Assembly (NCBI GenBank): GCA_037178625.1
Contig: CM074131.1
Span: 2,604,001 to 2,668,000, forward strand
DNA from: Skeletonema tropicum
Taxonomy: Eukaryota > Bacillariophyta > Thalassiosirophyceae > Thalassiosirales > Thalassiosiraceae
Reading direction: 5' to 3'
Length of the DNA: 64,000 bases
This document shows positions 43,489 to 54,649 of the stretch, one piece after another. A program made the translations under genes and the position numbers. Numbering within the stretch: position 1 is the stretch's first letter; each line of letters begins with the position of its first letter. The notes under the pieces were generated by a model. The model was not told the origin of the DNA and searched no databases. It saw only the letters and a list, made by a program, of their open reading frames with translations.

Positions 43489-45500
43489 AGATAATAACAG
43501 CATAATTTATGAATGAAGTATGAAATTCGTAAAGGATACTGCAGCAGATCATCCTGCGGTCTTAGCATTAGCAGCAGCTGCCACTAAAAGATTGTTTGTG
43601 GTCTCTTGAAGTGTCTGCATGCAATGTCCAACACCATAAAGCACACCAGACAGTCGCGTTCACATCGAGATGAGCAGAATTCACGATAAAAGTGATGGAT
43701 CGCGCCATATTTTACCTACTTCTTTCACTCTCCACTCGCTCCACGCTCAACGCGCGCACGGGTTCTAAGGCCTACGTAGGAATTCAAATCATCGTAGAAC
43801 GTACATACTACCTATAAGTCCCACCTAATGCTGCACTTTTTGACATCAACCATGAAGCTGCCGCTCCTACCGACGACCACAACCATGCACACGCTTCAAA
43901 TATAACCAATATATGCACCTATATCGCTCCCAATTACTATTGGGTATATTATGGAGGCGTTTTTTTGTCGAGGTAGATGCCGTCGTTGAGATATTCGAGT
44001 CGCCATCAACGATATAATAATTGGTCATTTTCGTCCACCTGTGGTATGATCCTTTTGGCAATGATAAGTACGCTGCACTAAAAGGTCCCCTACTTTACAT
44101 ATCTCATCTGCAATATAATATTGACTTCCGTGGTCGTGCCCCACGTATGAGAGTGCTCCCTCTATTGATTATTACCTAGGAGCACATGTGATCGGACATG
44201 TGATGTTTCACATAATTAATATGCAACAATCAACCATATAAACAGTCCATAACAACAATGCAAACACAAATCTTCAACTCTCAACATAACAGAGGATGTC
44301 TGGGGGGTATACACGCTTCAGCAGCCGGAAAATAGGTGGTGGATGTCATATTATTTATCATGGTGTAGAGGCTTACATTTTGTAATTTATTGTACCAAAT
44401 AATATTTAATATTATCCGATTGAAAACACTACTCCAAACAATAACAATGTATATTATTACCGCAATGATGTGTTAGTTCTGTTTTGGATGTGTTTTGGAC
44501 ATTATTGGTGGCTGTATACAACAATTGATGGTGGATATTGTGCCCATTTGAGACGAGTTTTTTGTAATTATTGACTCGTCGCTTCAAGGAGTTAACAAGA
44601 CTCTTTTTATCAGGTTTATGCCCCCCAATCATCGCTCTACATCATATTATGACTGGGGCATAAGTTTTGGGGCTTCGTTCCTTCTATGATGCATCCTTTG
44701 GTGGCAGTGTTGGTCGCGACAAGGCGACAGGTGGCTGTTGATGATGGTGTGGCTAGATCACTTATATTCTTGGTGATTACGGTGATTACTGTGGCGATAA
44801 GCATAACCTACGAATAAGATATGTTTGGTTGTCAATTGGAAGGGGCAGGGCGGATTGATGGCACACCCTACTGCCTCTCTTTTGGATATATACGGCAGCG
44901 GCAGACTGTGTCGTCGAGGTTTAATTTCTAGCGATAAAATATGTCGACGAAAATTAATTCGACGTTATTGTATACTGGTGAACTTTTTTAATAATGAACT
45001 ACAATATGGGTTTAGAGTTCATTGCCAAAAAAGTTCACCAGTATATCAAGATGGGACATTATATCACCATAGGACGCAAACACACCATGGTGCCGGTGCT
45101 CCTCTTCTTGGTGATGTTGAGTGGAGATGAAAAAGTGTTTGGCGATAGTTAGCCCGTCAAGAAAATATATTGATTTTTGCCTGTTTTGGGCTGCAAGGGT
45201 TAACAATTGTCATAGCGATAGTCATATCACACGGTATGTACTATTCCTACGTTGATACTCCTACTTTTGAACTTAGACCGGGAGGCAGCCGGGAGGCTTA
45301 GAAGCCGTGAACGCTCCACCACCTCCACCTACCCGGCTCCATCGATCACTGCTGCTTATGCACCAACATTCAACAACAACATCATACCATTGTAGCTTCA
45401 TCCTTCCAGATCGTTCCTCTCTCCCTCATTGATTTGTAGTTGCGGCAAGAACACGACCAAACTTGATTTAAGTCTCAGTCAATTATCATCACGCGTGACG
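43489..45500. other. Intergenic, 2 kb, with one strong hairpin
   Basis: No gene supported. Short open frames on both strands lack motifs. The hairpin at 44971-45045 is listed separately. Confidence 0.35.
44971..45045. repeat. 75-bp hairpin, ~30-bp arms
   Basis: 44971-44989 and 45027-45045 are exact reverse complements (19 bp, TATACTGGTGAACTTTTTT). After a small bulge, AATGAACT (44993-45000) pairs with AGTTCATT (45016-45023). The loop is 15 bases. It could be a small RNA precursor, a tiny foldback element or chance; nothing more can be said from sequence. Confidence 0.5.
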
Positions 45501-46604
45501 ATGCAGCCGATGATGTCAACTACTTCACTTTGCATCATCATTATGTTGCTGCAATCATCAATTACCGCAGCGAGTCGAATAAAGCCACTGGCATTTCCCC
45601 ACGTCAAACAAGTTAGACGCTTTCACAGGGCTAGTAATTTACACTTGAATCGGATACTTTTTGATGTTTCAGAGATTGACAAAAGCGACACATCAGTGGA
45701 TGCCAAGAGTGGCGCAGATGACGTACCAATGGCAACAGTGACGCTTCCTAAAGATGACTATCGAACAGTACATATTGCCAAGATCTTAGGACTACATAAT
45801 GGAGACTCTTTGCGTGCTGGAACTGTTATAAATCCTTCAGATGAGGAGAGAGACGAGTTTGCTGGCCTTCTTACCGATGATGCGACAATAACTTGGCTAC
45901 CAGAGGGGAAAATAAAGAAAGCTGAACCCACAAGGAATGGTGATCCTCCTGGCTCGCTCTGCATTTCAATACCCCAGCCTCCAAAAACGTATCTGAGCAC
46001 TCAACGTAGTGATGAGGGTTTGAATGAAGACGCTCCCAGAGTCTCTCTTCTTCTTGCGCTGCCCAGGCCATTGCAGCTGTCCAGGATACTGCCCATGGTA
46101 TCTCAACTCGGTGTCGATCAACTTATTCTTACAAATGCCATGAAAGTACCAAAGGACTATTTCGGCTCTCATATTTTCAGGAAGCCTGAAGTTTTACGAG
46201 GATTGTTGGTGGAGGGCTTGGCTCAATCTGGTGATGTCAGATTGCCCAACGTGCATGTGACAAAGAGATTGAAAGTATTCATAGAGGACGAACTTGATGA
46301 GTTATTCCCGCCAGATGAGGTTGTACGTGTTATTGCGCATCCACAGAGAAGGGATATAGACGGCAGAGAGGTTGGGCCAGCACCGCTGAGAATGACTGAT
46401 ATAGAGTTTCCAAAGTCTGACAAGCCTCGCCGACTTTTGGTGGCTGTAGGACCTGAAGGTGGGTGGACGGAGCCATATGAGCTGGACATGTTTAGAGACA
46501 AAGGCTTCCAGCAAATTACCCTTGGGACAAGAGTCCTTCGAAGTGACGTGGCTGTAGTAAGCTTGTTATCACTTGCCCATGAGGTCTGCTCGAAAACCAA
46601 GTGA
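45501..46604 (+). CDS. rsmE: RsmE-family 16S-type rRNA uracil N3-methyltransferase, organelle-targeted
   Basis: From the ATG at 45501 the product has 367 residues; upstream in-frame codons lack an ATG. The N-terminus is hydrophobic (LCIIIMLLQSSITAASR) and looks like a signal or transit peptide. The PUA-like part follows with ATVTLPKDDYRTVHIAKILG, and the C-terminal SPOUT knot carries LLVAVGPEGGWTEPYELDMF and GFQQITLGTRVLRSDVAVVS, the AdoMet-binding loop of RsmE. RsmE methylates U1498 of bacterial 16S rRNA; the eukaryotic copies serve plastid or mitochondrial ribosomes. There are acidic insertions between the PUA and SPOUT parts. Confident on family, targeting inferred. Confidence 0.9.
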   Translation: MQPMMSTTSLCIIIMLLQSSITAASRIKPLAFPHVKQVRRFHRASNLHLNRILFDVSEIDKSDTSVDAKSGADDVPMATVTLPKDDYRTVHIAKILGLHNGDSLRAGTVINPSDEERDEFAGLLTDDATITWLPEGKIKKAEPTRNGDPPGSLCISIPQPPKTYLSTQRSDEGLNEDAPRVSLLLALPRPLQLSRILPMVSQLGVDQLILTNAMKVPKDYFGSHIFRKPEVLRGLLVEGLAQSGDVRLPNVHVTKRLKVFIEDELDELFPPDEVVRVIAHPQRRDIDGREVGPAPLRMTDIEFPKSDKPRRLLVAVGPEGGWTEPYELDMFRDKGFQQITLGTRVLRSDVAVVSLLSLAHEVCSKTK

Positions 46605-46926
46605 AATAAATACAATAGTTCTCATATCACTTATTGAAACAGTTGCCAAAATAAATGATATCTAGCTTTTAAACCATTAGCACCTTGTCGATTAACGAAA
46701 TCAACACTACATCAGTGACAGTACTTAGTACATCTTATCATACCCCAGAAATCCCCCCCCCTGCACTTGTCGCAACACTAACGATAGCGCTTTATCTTTA
46801 TCTATTAAGTCAGTACTCGCTGCACTTGCGAAATACGAACCAGCAATAAACAGCCCATACTCCTTCATGATGAAGAGAAACTTTCACCGAGAAAGAAAAT
46901 CCCATCAAAAAATATTGTTGCCATTT
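46605..46926. other. 3' flank of the H-protein relic, part of a duplicated segment
   Basis: From about 46,629 this stretch is nearly identical to 57,731 onwards (for example 'gttgccaaaataaatgatat'). It is the 3' UTR-like part of the duplication that carries the glycine-cleavage H copies. Confidence 0.6.
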
Positions 46927-47460
46927 TTACTCCTCACAGAATTCCTTGTATGCATCAGCCCCCATCAACTCACTTAGCTCACTCTCATCTTTCATCTCCA
47001 ACTTAATAAACCATGCCTTATCCTCTGCACTTGTGTTCACCAACTCAGGCTCAGCTGACAAGGTATCATTCACTTCCACAACTTTTCCAGAAACTGGTGC
47101 AAAAAGATCCGAATTGGCTTTCACAGACTCGATAGATCCAAAGATTTCCCCTGCCTTAAATTCATCAGCAGGCTTTGGAAGACCGACAAACACAACATCT
47201 CCATGTTGTGCCTGGGAAAATCAGTAATGCCGACGGTGGCTATGTTGCCATCAACTTTGCAATATTCATGATCCGTAGTGTAATAAGTGGTCATGAAGCG
47301 GGCAAATGATCCAAAAGATGGCGAAGATACAGATGGAGATGGTAGCCGAGAGGATGATCTCAAGGCCTGGAACATGGAGCGCCTGGTGGCGTTGGCGAAC
47401 ATGATGGAAACGGAAGCCATGGTGCAGGTGTTCGATCGGAATGAAAGTGAAAAGTGTGTG
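46629..47460. repeat. Duplicated segment, copy 1 (H-protein region)
   Basis: About 830 bp covering the coding region and the 3' flank is repeated in the same orientation at 57,731-58,558. Ends are approximate. Copy 1 lies beside RsmE in the genic part, copy 2 beside the decayed repeat ORF. Confidence 0.75.
46927..47420 (-). pseudogene. Glycine cleavage H-protein copy with a 1-bp deletion
   Basis: The second, damaged copy of the gene at 58019-58513. The reading frame from the ATG at 47420 matches the intact copy (leader [20 protein letters not shown]) until about 47217, where one C is missing relative to the intact copy (CTGGG-AAAATC versus CTGGGCAAAATC). The downstream frame still encodes IESVKANSDLFAPVSG, with the lipoylated Lys, and ends KEFCEE rather than KEFVESEI. 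Without that base no full protein is made. The remaining frame is well preserved, so the loss looks recent, or the deletion could be a consensus error. Confidence 0.8.
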
Positions 47461-48264
47461 ACGTGAGTGCTCTGCTGATCAGAGAATAGGTAGAAATATT
47501 TCGTGGAAATGGTTGAATGAAGGATTACTTTAGGTAAGTAATTATGAGACTAGTGCGCGATGCAAGCAAGGGAGGTATCTTGACCTCGTGAATCAAATCC
47601 GACAAATCGAAATAAGTACTTACTCTAAAAGACATACAATTCTTAAGTATGCGAAGCTATGGACTGAGATCAAGCAAATCAATTTATTTGCCCTCAGTTG
47701 AACATTTATTTACCCTCGCTCGGTTCGGTCTGTTTCTCGGCGGATTTAACCACGTCAAGCCGAATAGAAGTAGGTACCTACATATTATACTATTCTAGGA
47801 ACCTACATATGCTAAGTATGCATTCATGCGTAAAGACGTACTTTAAAATTTCTGTTACATATCAGTATGCGAAGCTATGGACTGAGATCAAGCAAATCAA
47901 TTTATTTGCCCTCAGTTGAACATTTATTTACCCTCGCTCGGTTCGGTCTGTTTCTCGGCGGATTTAACCACGTCAAGCCGAATAGAAGTAGGTACATACC
48001 TACATATTATACTAGGTACCTACATATGCTAAGTATGCATTCATGCGTAAAAGTGTTCGAAGGAGTCCAAGCGAGACCGTGAGGTCTACGACCTGCCCAG
48101 GGCACATAAAACAATGGGCTGCGTGACGATTTGATTAGGTTATCCCCAATATATTTGTGCTGATAAAATCTCTAGTTGAAAAATAGCAACAAAGCAGTTT
48201 AGGTCATCCCCCAGGAGGCTTGATCTGGAACACGTTGTCCACACAATTTTCACTAATTTATTAT
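47461..48264. repeat. Intergenic region with a ~188-bp direct repeat
   Basis: 47646-47834 and 47864-48051 are direct repeats (for example 'cggcggatttaaccacgtca' in both), offset by 218 bp, with minor indels near 'aggtacc/acatacc'. Between them sits a 29-bp sequence matching the arm of the 3315-3654 element. No gene supported. Confidence 0.75.
47834..47862. repeat. Solo copy of the 3.3-kb element's arm (29 bp)
   Basis: AGACGTACTTTAAAATTTCT followed by GTTACATAT is identical to 3623-3651. It lies between the two ~188-bp direct repeats. Confidence 0.75.
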
Positions 48265-48855
48265 TTATTCACTTGATTTCGCCTTCTTTATCTCATTCGT
48301 AGACTCGTCGGTGTGTTGCGTTGCCGCTCGCTTAAGCGGCAAGCTCTTACCGCTGCTGACGCCTGCTTTCAAACTTGAACGCAGAGACATTTCATGCTTT
48401 TGACAATGTGCTTCCTTCCACTTGCGGAAAACGACAGAAAAGCGAGAGTTGATCATCTTTGGAAGAATAATTTGATACACTTCCTCTATAGTATCTTGCT
48501 GGAACACCATTGAGGGTGATTGACATAATGATACAACTTTGGAGTGGATAGATGTGTCTTCAAGCACAAGACGCTTGCCATCCCTGAAACAAGAACGAAG
48601 GTTACGTTTCATACGATCCGGCGTAAATGCATTGCGGATGACTTTCATTGCAAGATGTTTCTGGCATCTTCCTCTGTCATCCAGAAAACCTGTGGGCATA
48701 TCGATGACGTGGGATCGACCGCCATCGTCGTTTATGTCGATGGGTAAATTATATATGTAAGTGCTCGATAGATGGAGAGCCGCAGCATTGTGCCGCAGAG
48801 GTAGAATTTGAATGAATTGTACAAGAAGAGCAATGACGCATCTAGATAGCTCCAT
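48265..48855 (-). CDS. Hypothetical protein, 196 residues
   Basis: Open frame from an ATG at 48855. The start (MELSRCVIALLVQFIQILPL) is hydrophobic and could be a signal peptide. The C-terminus is Lys-rich. No domain recognised. The frame lies in a repeat-rich stretch, so it could be a chance ORF; it is kept because it is long, has a natural ATG and a signal-like start. Confidence 0.4.
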   Translation of the reverse strand: MELSRCVIALLVQFIQILPLRHNAAALHLSSTYIYNLPIDINDDGGRSHVIDMPTGFLDDRGRCQKHLAMKVIRNAFTPDRMKRNLRSCFRDGKRLVLEDTSIHSKVVSLCQSPSMVFQQDTIEEVYQIILPKMINSRFSVVFRKWKEAHCQKHEMSLRSSLKAGVSSGKSLPLKRAATQHTDESTNEIKKAKSSE

Positions 48856-50416
48856 GTTAAATTTATCTACTGTACCTCATCTATGTATGTAGACATAGTC
48901 CAGATCATGGATCATGTGCCAGACGGTCTGTCCGCGTGGGGTTTAACCAGAAGATGCCCACACCCCGGATCCACCCCGGGTGGCGTCTTTACCACGTAAC
49001 TATGTCAATAATAGGTCGATTCATTTGGTTCAAAGACCAACAACCTTCCATTTAGTTAGTTTAGAACGCCTCTGCAACGTGGCATGGTGGTATTCCGACC
49101 ATTCTCCAAGATATTGTGGGTACTAATTCAGTAGCACTGGCATCGTCGGCCCGGGGTGCTCGGCCATCACGCATCACACACTAACAAAAAACATCTCCTC
49201 CATGACGAATCCGACGGCAAACCATGGTACTATTGGGCCAACATTCCAGCGGTGGCGGCCGAATCGGCGTCGTTGTGATGGTATACGGCTCTAACCGCCA
49301 GAGACATAAAATCTGCACATGCCGGGCAACATCATGACATACTCATGTTTAATAGATTTCGGTTATTTAATTGCCATGGTGCATTGCAGACACCTTCTGA
49401 ATACTATGATGATTGATTATTATTATCAGTTTTATTGATTACATTCCAATTAGACGTAATAATTGAGTAGTAGGTCAAATCATCCGCTGTTGCTTTGATC
49501 CCATCGGGTAGGAATGGTGCTGTTAGGAGTCATATGATACCCTGAAACCACTGTATAATGCTCGCAACAGATGGCTATTGGTGTTGTGTGGTGAAAGGGT
49601 CCCCAACTTGCAGGATGAATACACTCAATATCACTTCAAATACTCGTGTATGTGATTGCATTCGCTCTTCATTTTCCACCAAAATATGCTACATTTCAAC
49701 CAGTCCAATAATGTCGCAGCCGCAATGAAATAGAGATATCTACACCAACCACGTTGATTGTTATATTATAGTCATCACCTCACAGACTTTTGGCACCCTC
49801 TCATTTCATTTCCTGTCAGATATATGCATTCTCCTTTTTGATGTATTTTGTGGAAATTATCAATTTTCAACTACTGTATTCACCATGCCACTACATGCGC
49901 CATAGAACGCCCCGACACACTCTAGAGGGGACTGATCGCCGCTTAATAGTATATAGATGGCGTCTGCAAACCAGTTCAGTGGCAGAGCAGCTTCAACTAT
50001 TCATCTGAAGACCATATTGGAAGTGCATCATCACACCGATGTCAAAGCGCAATTTTCCGGCACCTCTACTTTGGTGTCATAATAAGTAGCGATGGCGTGG
50101 ATTGATGTCCATCTGAGGACACCACTTCATAGAAAGGCTATTGGAGAGGGAGTTGCTGCAGTTGGGCTGTCTAATTTTATGTGTAGCTAGTGTTGTTGAT
50201 GTCGGCACGTACGGGGTCGAGGTGCGCCATGGTGATCGCTGGTGATTTTTTTCATTATCCCCTGGGCATCTTCTGGTTTATTTAAAATCGCGCAATGATG
50301 TGCCGAGTGAAACTTCCCCCCGACAGGATACTGAGACATTCCAAAAAAATTTCCCGCTCATTTTTTAACGCTATATATAATATGTACCCCAGAGTCTCGG
50401 GAGGCAAAACAAAATT
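48856..50416. other. Intergenic, 1.6 kb, no gene supported
   Basis: No coding or RNA structure supported. Confidence 0.3.
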
Positions 50417-50417
50417 T

Positions 50418-50818
50418 ACTAAGGCTAATCCTTACGGTTGACGTAAACGCAAACGCAAATCCACTGTGTAGGCCACATGTACCTACGTAGGAACTCCTCG
50501 AAACGGGCATCCCCCCTCTTTGGATCCCTGTTTTTTTTTGGAATCTCACGCAAATGAAAATGATTTGCGTTGACGCAAACAAAAAAACAGGGATTCATAA
50601 AGGGGGGAAGCCCGTTTCGAGGCGTTTTTACATGGAATTGCCCCCCAAGATTCAACACACGTCACACTTACCAGAACAGTGACACATAGAACGTGGCACA
50701 GTCCCCATCTGCGTTTGCGGAAAACCGTAAGGATCGAGCGCGCGTGCACGCAAACGCAAAACGAAAAAGCGCGTTTTGCGTTTACGTTTACGTCTTCCGT
50801 AAGGATCGGCCTAAAGTG
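50418..50818. repeat. Foldback element with nested inverted repeats
   Basis: Outer arms: 50423-50460 ('ggctaatccttacgg' then 'gacgtaaacgcaaacgc') and 50775-50811, reverse complement with a few mismatches. Inner arms: 'cgaaacgggcatccccc' (near 50497) and 'ggggggaagcccgtttcg' (near 50600) flank a further copy of 'acgcaaa'. It is a ~400-bp palindromic element without coding capacity. Confidence 0.6.
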
Positions 50819-51486
50819 CTAATAAACATGGCGTCCGACCCGATCACTATTGGCAGCGCGTTTAGCATGTTATGTGATCAAGTTGAGCGACCGCTCGATG
50901 TTGCAATCGATTCAGCATGTCTTCTTTTGTCGGAAAGTAATCAATTTATAGATTATACTCACAATATTGACCTCAGCCTAATCAGTTTCCTACCTCACCA
51001 AAATCGGCCATATTTGCATATTTATTAGGGAAATGAAAGTAGCAAACTTCGGTGTGATAGTGTTCAATGATGCAATAGGCTATAAACCAAGGTCAAAACA
51101 CCAATGAACTACAAATTTCATGTGGTTTCCGAGTATCTTCACGCATATGTACTAAAAGGTGCTTTTACAAGTTTCCTACGTACCTGCCAGGATCTGGAGT
51201 TTCCTACGTACCAACCATAGGTAGCCCATGTTTTTTTTGATGAATAAATAGGTGATGAGTTTAGGATGGTATTAGGATATTTCCAGCCTTCTATGGCTGC
51301 ACCGGAGTGCAACACAACACAGAAGAGAGAGAGCACACTACAGGTCTCGGTTATCTCTACTCAGCGATGGTTGTTTGATGGTACATATGTTTGGGATGAT
51401 GGGAGGGGTGAAAACAAGTGATTTGTGTAGGTGGTATCTATGATTATGTACTTTGGCGTATGTAGGAGCTGAGACTTCGAGATAAC
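50819..51486. other. Intergenic, no gene supported
   Basis: An ATG at 50828 opens a frame reading MASDPITIGSAFSMLCDQVE, 67 codons, that ends before any motif; not called as a gene. Confidence 0.25.
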
Positions 51487-51994
51487 CTCTAAAGGCTCAA
51501 GCACCTTGACGACCCGATTGAATAATCGTAAATAACACCGGCCCGGCCGTCCACCACCAAACCGCAACACACCATAACCATGGTGCCGCTGCCGAAATAG
51601 ACCAACTTAATCGCCGACCTATGGGCCGATCGATGGCTGAACGTTACTATGGACTATTATAAACGTGTTATCGTGCTTGGATGCAGAAGAAACGGTCATT
51701 GGGGTGTTCGATAACCCCTGTTCGTTGGCCGGCGAGCGCCGAACATCGCCGTCATAAATCATCGTCACCATTCTGCCTTCTCTTTGGGGATATGGCTGCG
51801 GCGAGGGCTTCGGCACTTACTTAATAGTCCATACTAATGATTGGCCATCGATTGGCCCATAGGTCGGCGATTAAGTTGGTCTATTTCGGCAGCGGCAGTG
51901 TGGTTATGGTGTGTTGCGGTTTGGTGGTGGACGGCCGGGCCGGTGTTATTTACGATTATTCAATCGGGTCGTCAAGGTGCTTGAGACTTTAGAG
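51487..51994. mobile_element. 508-bp foldback element with ~170-bp arms
   Basis: The left arm begins CTCTAAAGGCTCAAGCACC (51487) and the right arm ends GGTGCTTGAGACTTTAGAG (51994). The arms share long perfect blocks: 'ccggcccggccgtccaccac' (near 51539) and 'gtggtggacggccgggccgg' (near 51923), plus 'gccgacctatgggcc' with 'ggcccataggtcggc'. Only point differences and small indels separate the arms. No transposase and no clear target-site duplication. Confidence 0.75.
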
Positions 51995-52270
51995 CTTCTA
52001 CCGAAGACATTCCCTCTACATACCTTAAAGTACCATAATCTTACATACTAGTACCACACATCACTTTCAAACGCACCCATTTGACATCCATTCACACTAC
52101 TATCATTTCTTTAAACCGAATCACCTTCTGAATGCTATCGGTAGATGCGAGACCTGTAGTGTGAGAGAGAGGAAGATTGTGTGCGGCAGCATGCAGCAAG
52201 CTTCGGCTCTAACTCCAGTGAGACGGACTCCCAAATTCAAAAATTATCTGACGAAGGAGGAGGAGGAGGA

Positions 52271-52944
52271 TAGCGTAATGGAATTTCAAAAGGGTGAAAT
52301 TTCACTACTGCAACTTTCGTGAAATTTACAGGGTGAAAGTTGCACCAATTTTGGCCAACAATGAAATTTCACAAAAATTCTGGCGCGAACGGATGGTACT
52401 GAACCAACACGTAGCACAAAAATAACCTAAGACCCTTCATTCCACCAACCACCAAACCCCAAAGAACACCACGCACCATCCAGATGATGAGTTTGTCAAC
52501 TCAGCGGAGAGTAACTCTTCACCAAAATGCTGGCGACTAACAATGCAGTATTACTTATGCAGGATCATCTGACTTCTATCGATTGGTTGCTAAGCCTCTA
52601 ATGTCTATGGGAACTGTCGGATCGATGGATTGTGAGCGTAGGGCCAAACCTCTGAAGAACAGCATTCTTGTGAAGGATAGGAATAGGATGAAGGATCCAA
52701 CTGGTGTTGCACTTCTTCGAGGGAAGGAAAACCTCCGTCATATCATGGATGCGAAGAAGATGCTTGGAAAGAAGCTTGCTGACAGTCTCTCTTAGAGTGA
52801 TGTGTTGACTGCAGAGTGCAAAGTATTACGACTATCTCAGGATAAGCTAGAGTGAAATTTAATCCCTTGAAATTTCTGAAATTTCTGAAATTTCAACCTG
52901 CAATTTTCAACCCCCTCCAAAAATGGTGAAATTCCATTACGCTA
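52271..52944 (+). mobile_element. hAT-type element, 674 bp, with 18-bp TIRs
   Basis: TAGCGTAATGGAATTTCA at 52271-52288 is matched by its exact reverse complement at 52927-52944. The end TAGCG fits the hAT consensus. GAGGAGGA flanks both sides (52263-52270, 52945-52952), consistent with an 8-bp target duplication, although the target is a GGA microsatellite so the exact duplication is uncertain. Inside, the plus-strand frame 52583-52795 (ERRAKPLKNSILVKDRNRMK) resembles the C-terminal end of a hAT-type transposase. A non-autonomous derivative. Confidence 0.75.
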
Positions 52945-53804
52945 GAGGAGGAGGAGGAGGGAGGAGGAGGAGGAGGAGGATCTAAATAATGAGAGGAGCT
53001 AAGTCGTTCGGTCGGTCGGTCGGTCGGTCGTTCTGTCCGGGCCCTTTGGCGTGTCCTTTGGCCTTCACGGGCATTTTCGATCGACTCTTTCTTTGATTGG
53101 CTTGATACATCACCACTTTCACCAACATTAAGAAGGAATCCGAGAGTGGGTACTAACTCTGCCAAATCATACTAACAGTCCTGTAGAATATTATTTCACC
53201 AAATGATTTACATCTCGCTCTAATTTCTTCCTACCTGTCTTCAATCGTTTCCACACGTTCACATTAAACCTCTTCATAGATAATCCCTCTCACATAAATC
53301 AATATTCTCCCAACCGTGTCTCAGTAATCACTACACAGCATTCGTAGAAGGCAATGTACAACCTTTATTACATAATTATTAAAGTGTTACATAACGTACT
53401 ATTTGAATACTGCTATGTATATAAGTAGACACAATCAATATCGTAGTAGATAGCCGGTGCCTCCTCTCTTATTTAGAAAACCCGCGCAGCGGCTAGACGA
53501 GCGTCAGCGAGGCTAGTATATATAATAGGAGGAGGAGGAGAAACACCGCAGCAAAATTTGAGCCCACCTCCCTCTTTCCATCACCACCATAATCAAAAGA
53601 TACTACAGCTCTAATCTTCTACCGAAGCTTGGATAAGTGAGGACTAGATTAGAGTAGTGATGTTACGAGCTATCTACGATCCTCGATACCGGTACCCCCC
53701 CACAGTTCGAGCATCCAGAATAAACCGATCGGACTGGAGAGAGAGAAAATATCTTATGTGTACAAATAATTATGGGCGGTGGTAATTCAAGAATGCCCAT
53801 TCTG
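52945..53804. other. Low-complexity and non-coding flank of the copia fragment
   Basis: Starts with a GGA microsatellite (to about 52,980) and a short CGGT tandem repeat (53,014-53,030). The rest may include a 3' LTR of the copia element on the minus strand, but no second LTR copy exists here to prove it. Confidence 0.35.
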
Positions 53805-54640
53805 TCATGAATAAATCCTAGCAGGGCGGTGATAAGCAATGGGTGCCCAAGCTGAGACTAGTTTGTGAGTTTGTTCGACAAATTGGGTGGAGTAGATGTC
53901 GATATCATCAAATGGGTGGAAGATGGTGTGGATGTTACTTGGAGTTTGAAGTTTGTGGGTAGTGCACTTGTTGATAGACCCTGCAATGTGGTTGTATTGA
54001 GGAGAATATGGAGGTGGGACATGTCCTAGGATGTGGTCGACGTGTCGTGCAAATAGAGTAGGTGGAAGTTGCTTGCTAAAGTGATCAGCCATGTTCATCG
54101 ATGTATCAACTCGTTCCAAGGCGAGAAGGTCGCGTTCAACCCATTCAGAGAGAGAGCAAAATATCTAATATCCTTGTGTCGGGTACGTGTGGTAGGCTTC
54201 TGGGCATTAGCCATAGCAGTAGCAGCATCATTGTCTTCGTAGAGGAGTGATGCAGCTTCTTGTGGAATGCCAAGCTCCCACAAAATACTTCGTACATAGA
54301 GAAGGACTTTGCCAGCATCGCACGCTCCCATGAATTCAGCTTCAGTAGATGAAAGAGCAACAGTTGGGAGGAGTCGACTCTTGTACGCAACTGTACCCCC
54401 AGTCAGGCAAATACAGAGACCCGTCATAGAGCAACGAGTCTGTGGACAAGCCGCCCAGTCAGAGTCGACGAAACCAGCTGCTTCCAGAGGCTGAGTGTGA
54501 GAACGGCCTTCCAGAAGAAGATTGTCATCATGAACAGATCGTCTGTGAGGAAGAGGCAGATCTTCAAGATTATCGTTTGGAGTAGTTCGCCAGAAGAATA
54601 TTCCATCGTCACGAGTTGCATATAAGACCCGTTCCACGGT
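53805..54640 (-). pseudogene. Copia-type RNase H fragment, frameshifted
   Basis: From 54637 the minus-strand frame reads GFVDSDWAACPQTRCSMTGL, then PTVALSSTEAEFMGACDAGK and EDNDAATAMANAQKPTTRTR, the RNase H domain of Ty1/copia-type polyproteins. The frame is lost near 54150 by a CT expansion (CTCTCTCTCTG where CTCTCTCTG would keep the frame). The following frame continues ERVDTSMNMADHFSKQLPPT and runs to 53805. The upstream integrase and reverse transcriptase are missing. The fragment is truncated at 54,640, where it abuts the Penelope-like fragment. Confidence 0.85.
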
Positions 54641-54649
54641 CTTAAAAAT

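Noticed and set aside
48895..48995. Possible tRNA in 'ccagatcatggatcatg... ggatccaccccgggtgg'
   Set aside because: No cloverleaf with a proper T-loop (GGTTCGANTCC) can be drawn.
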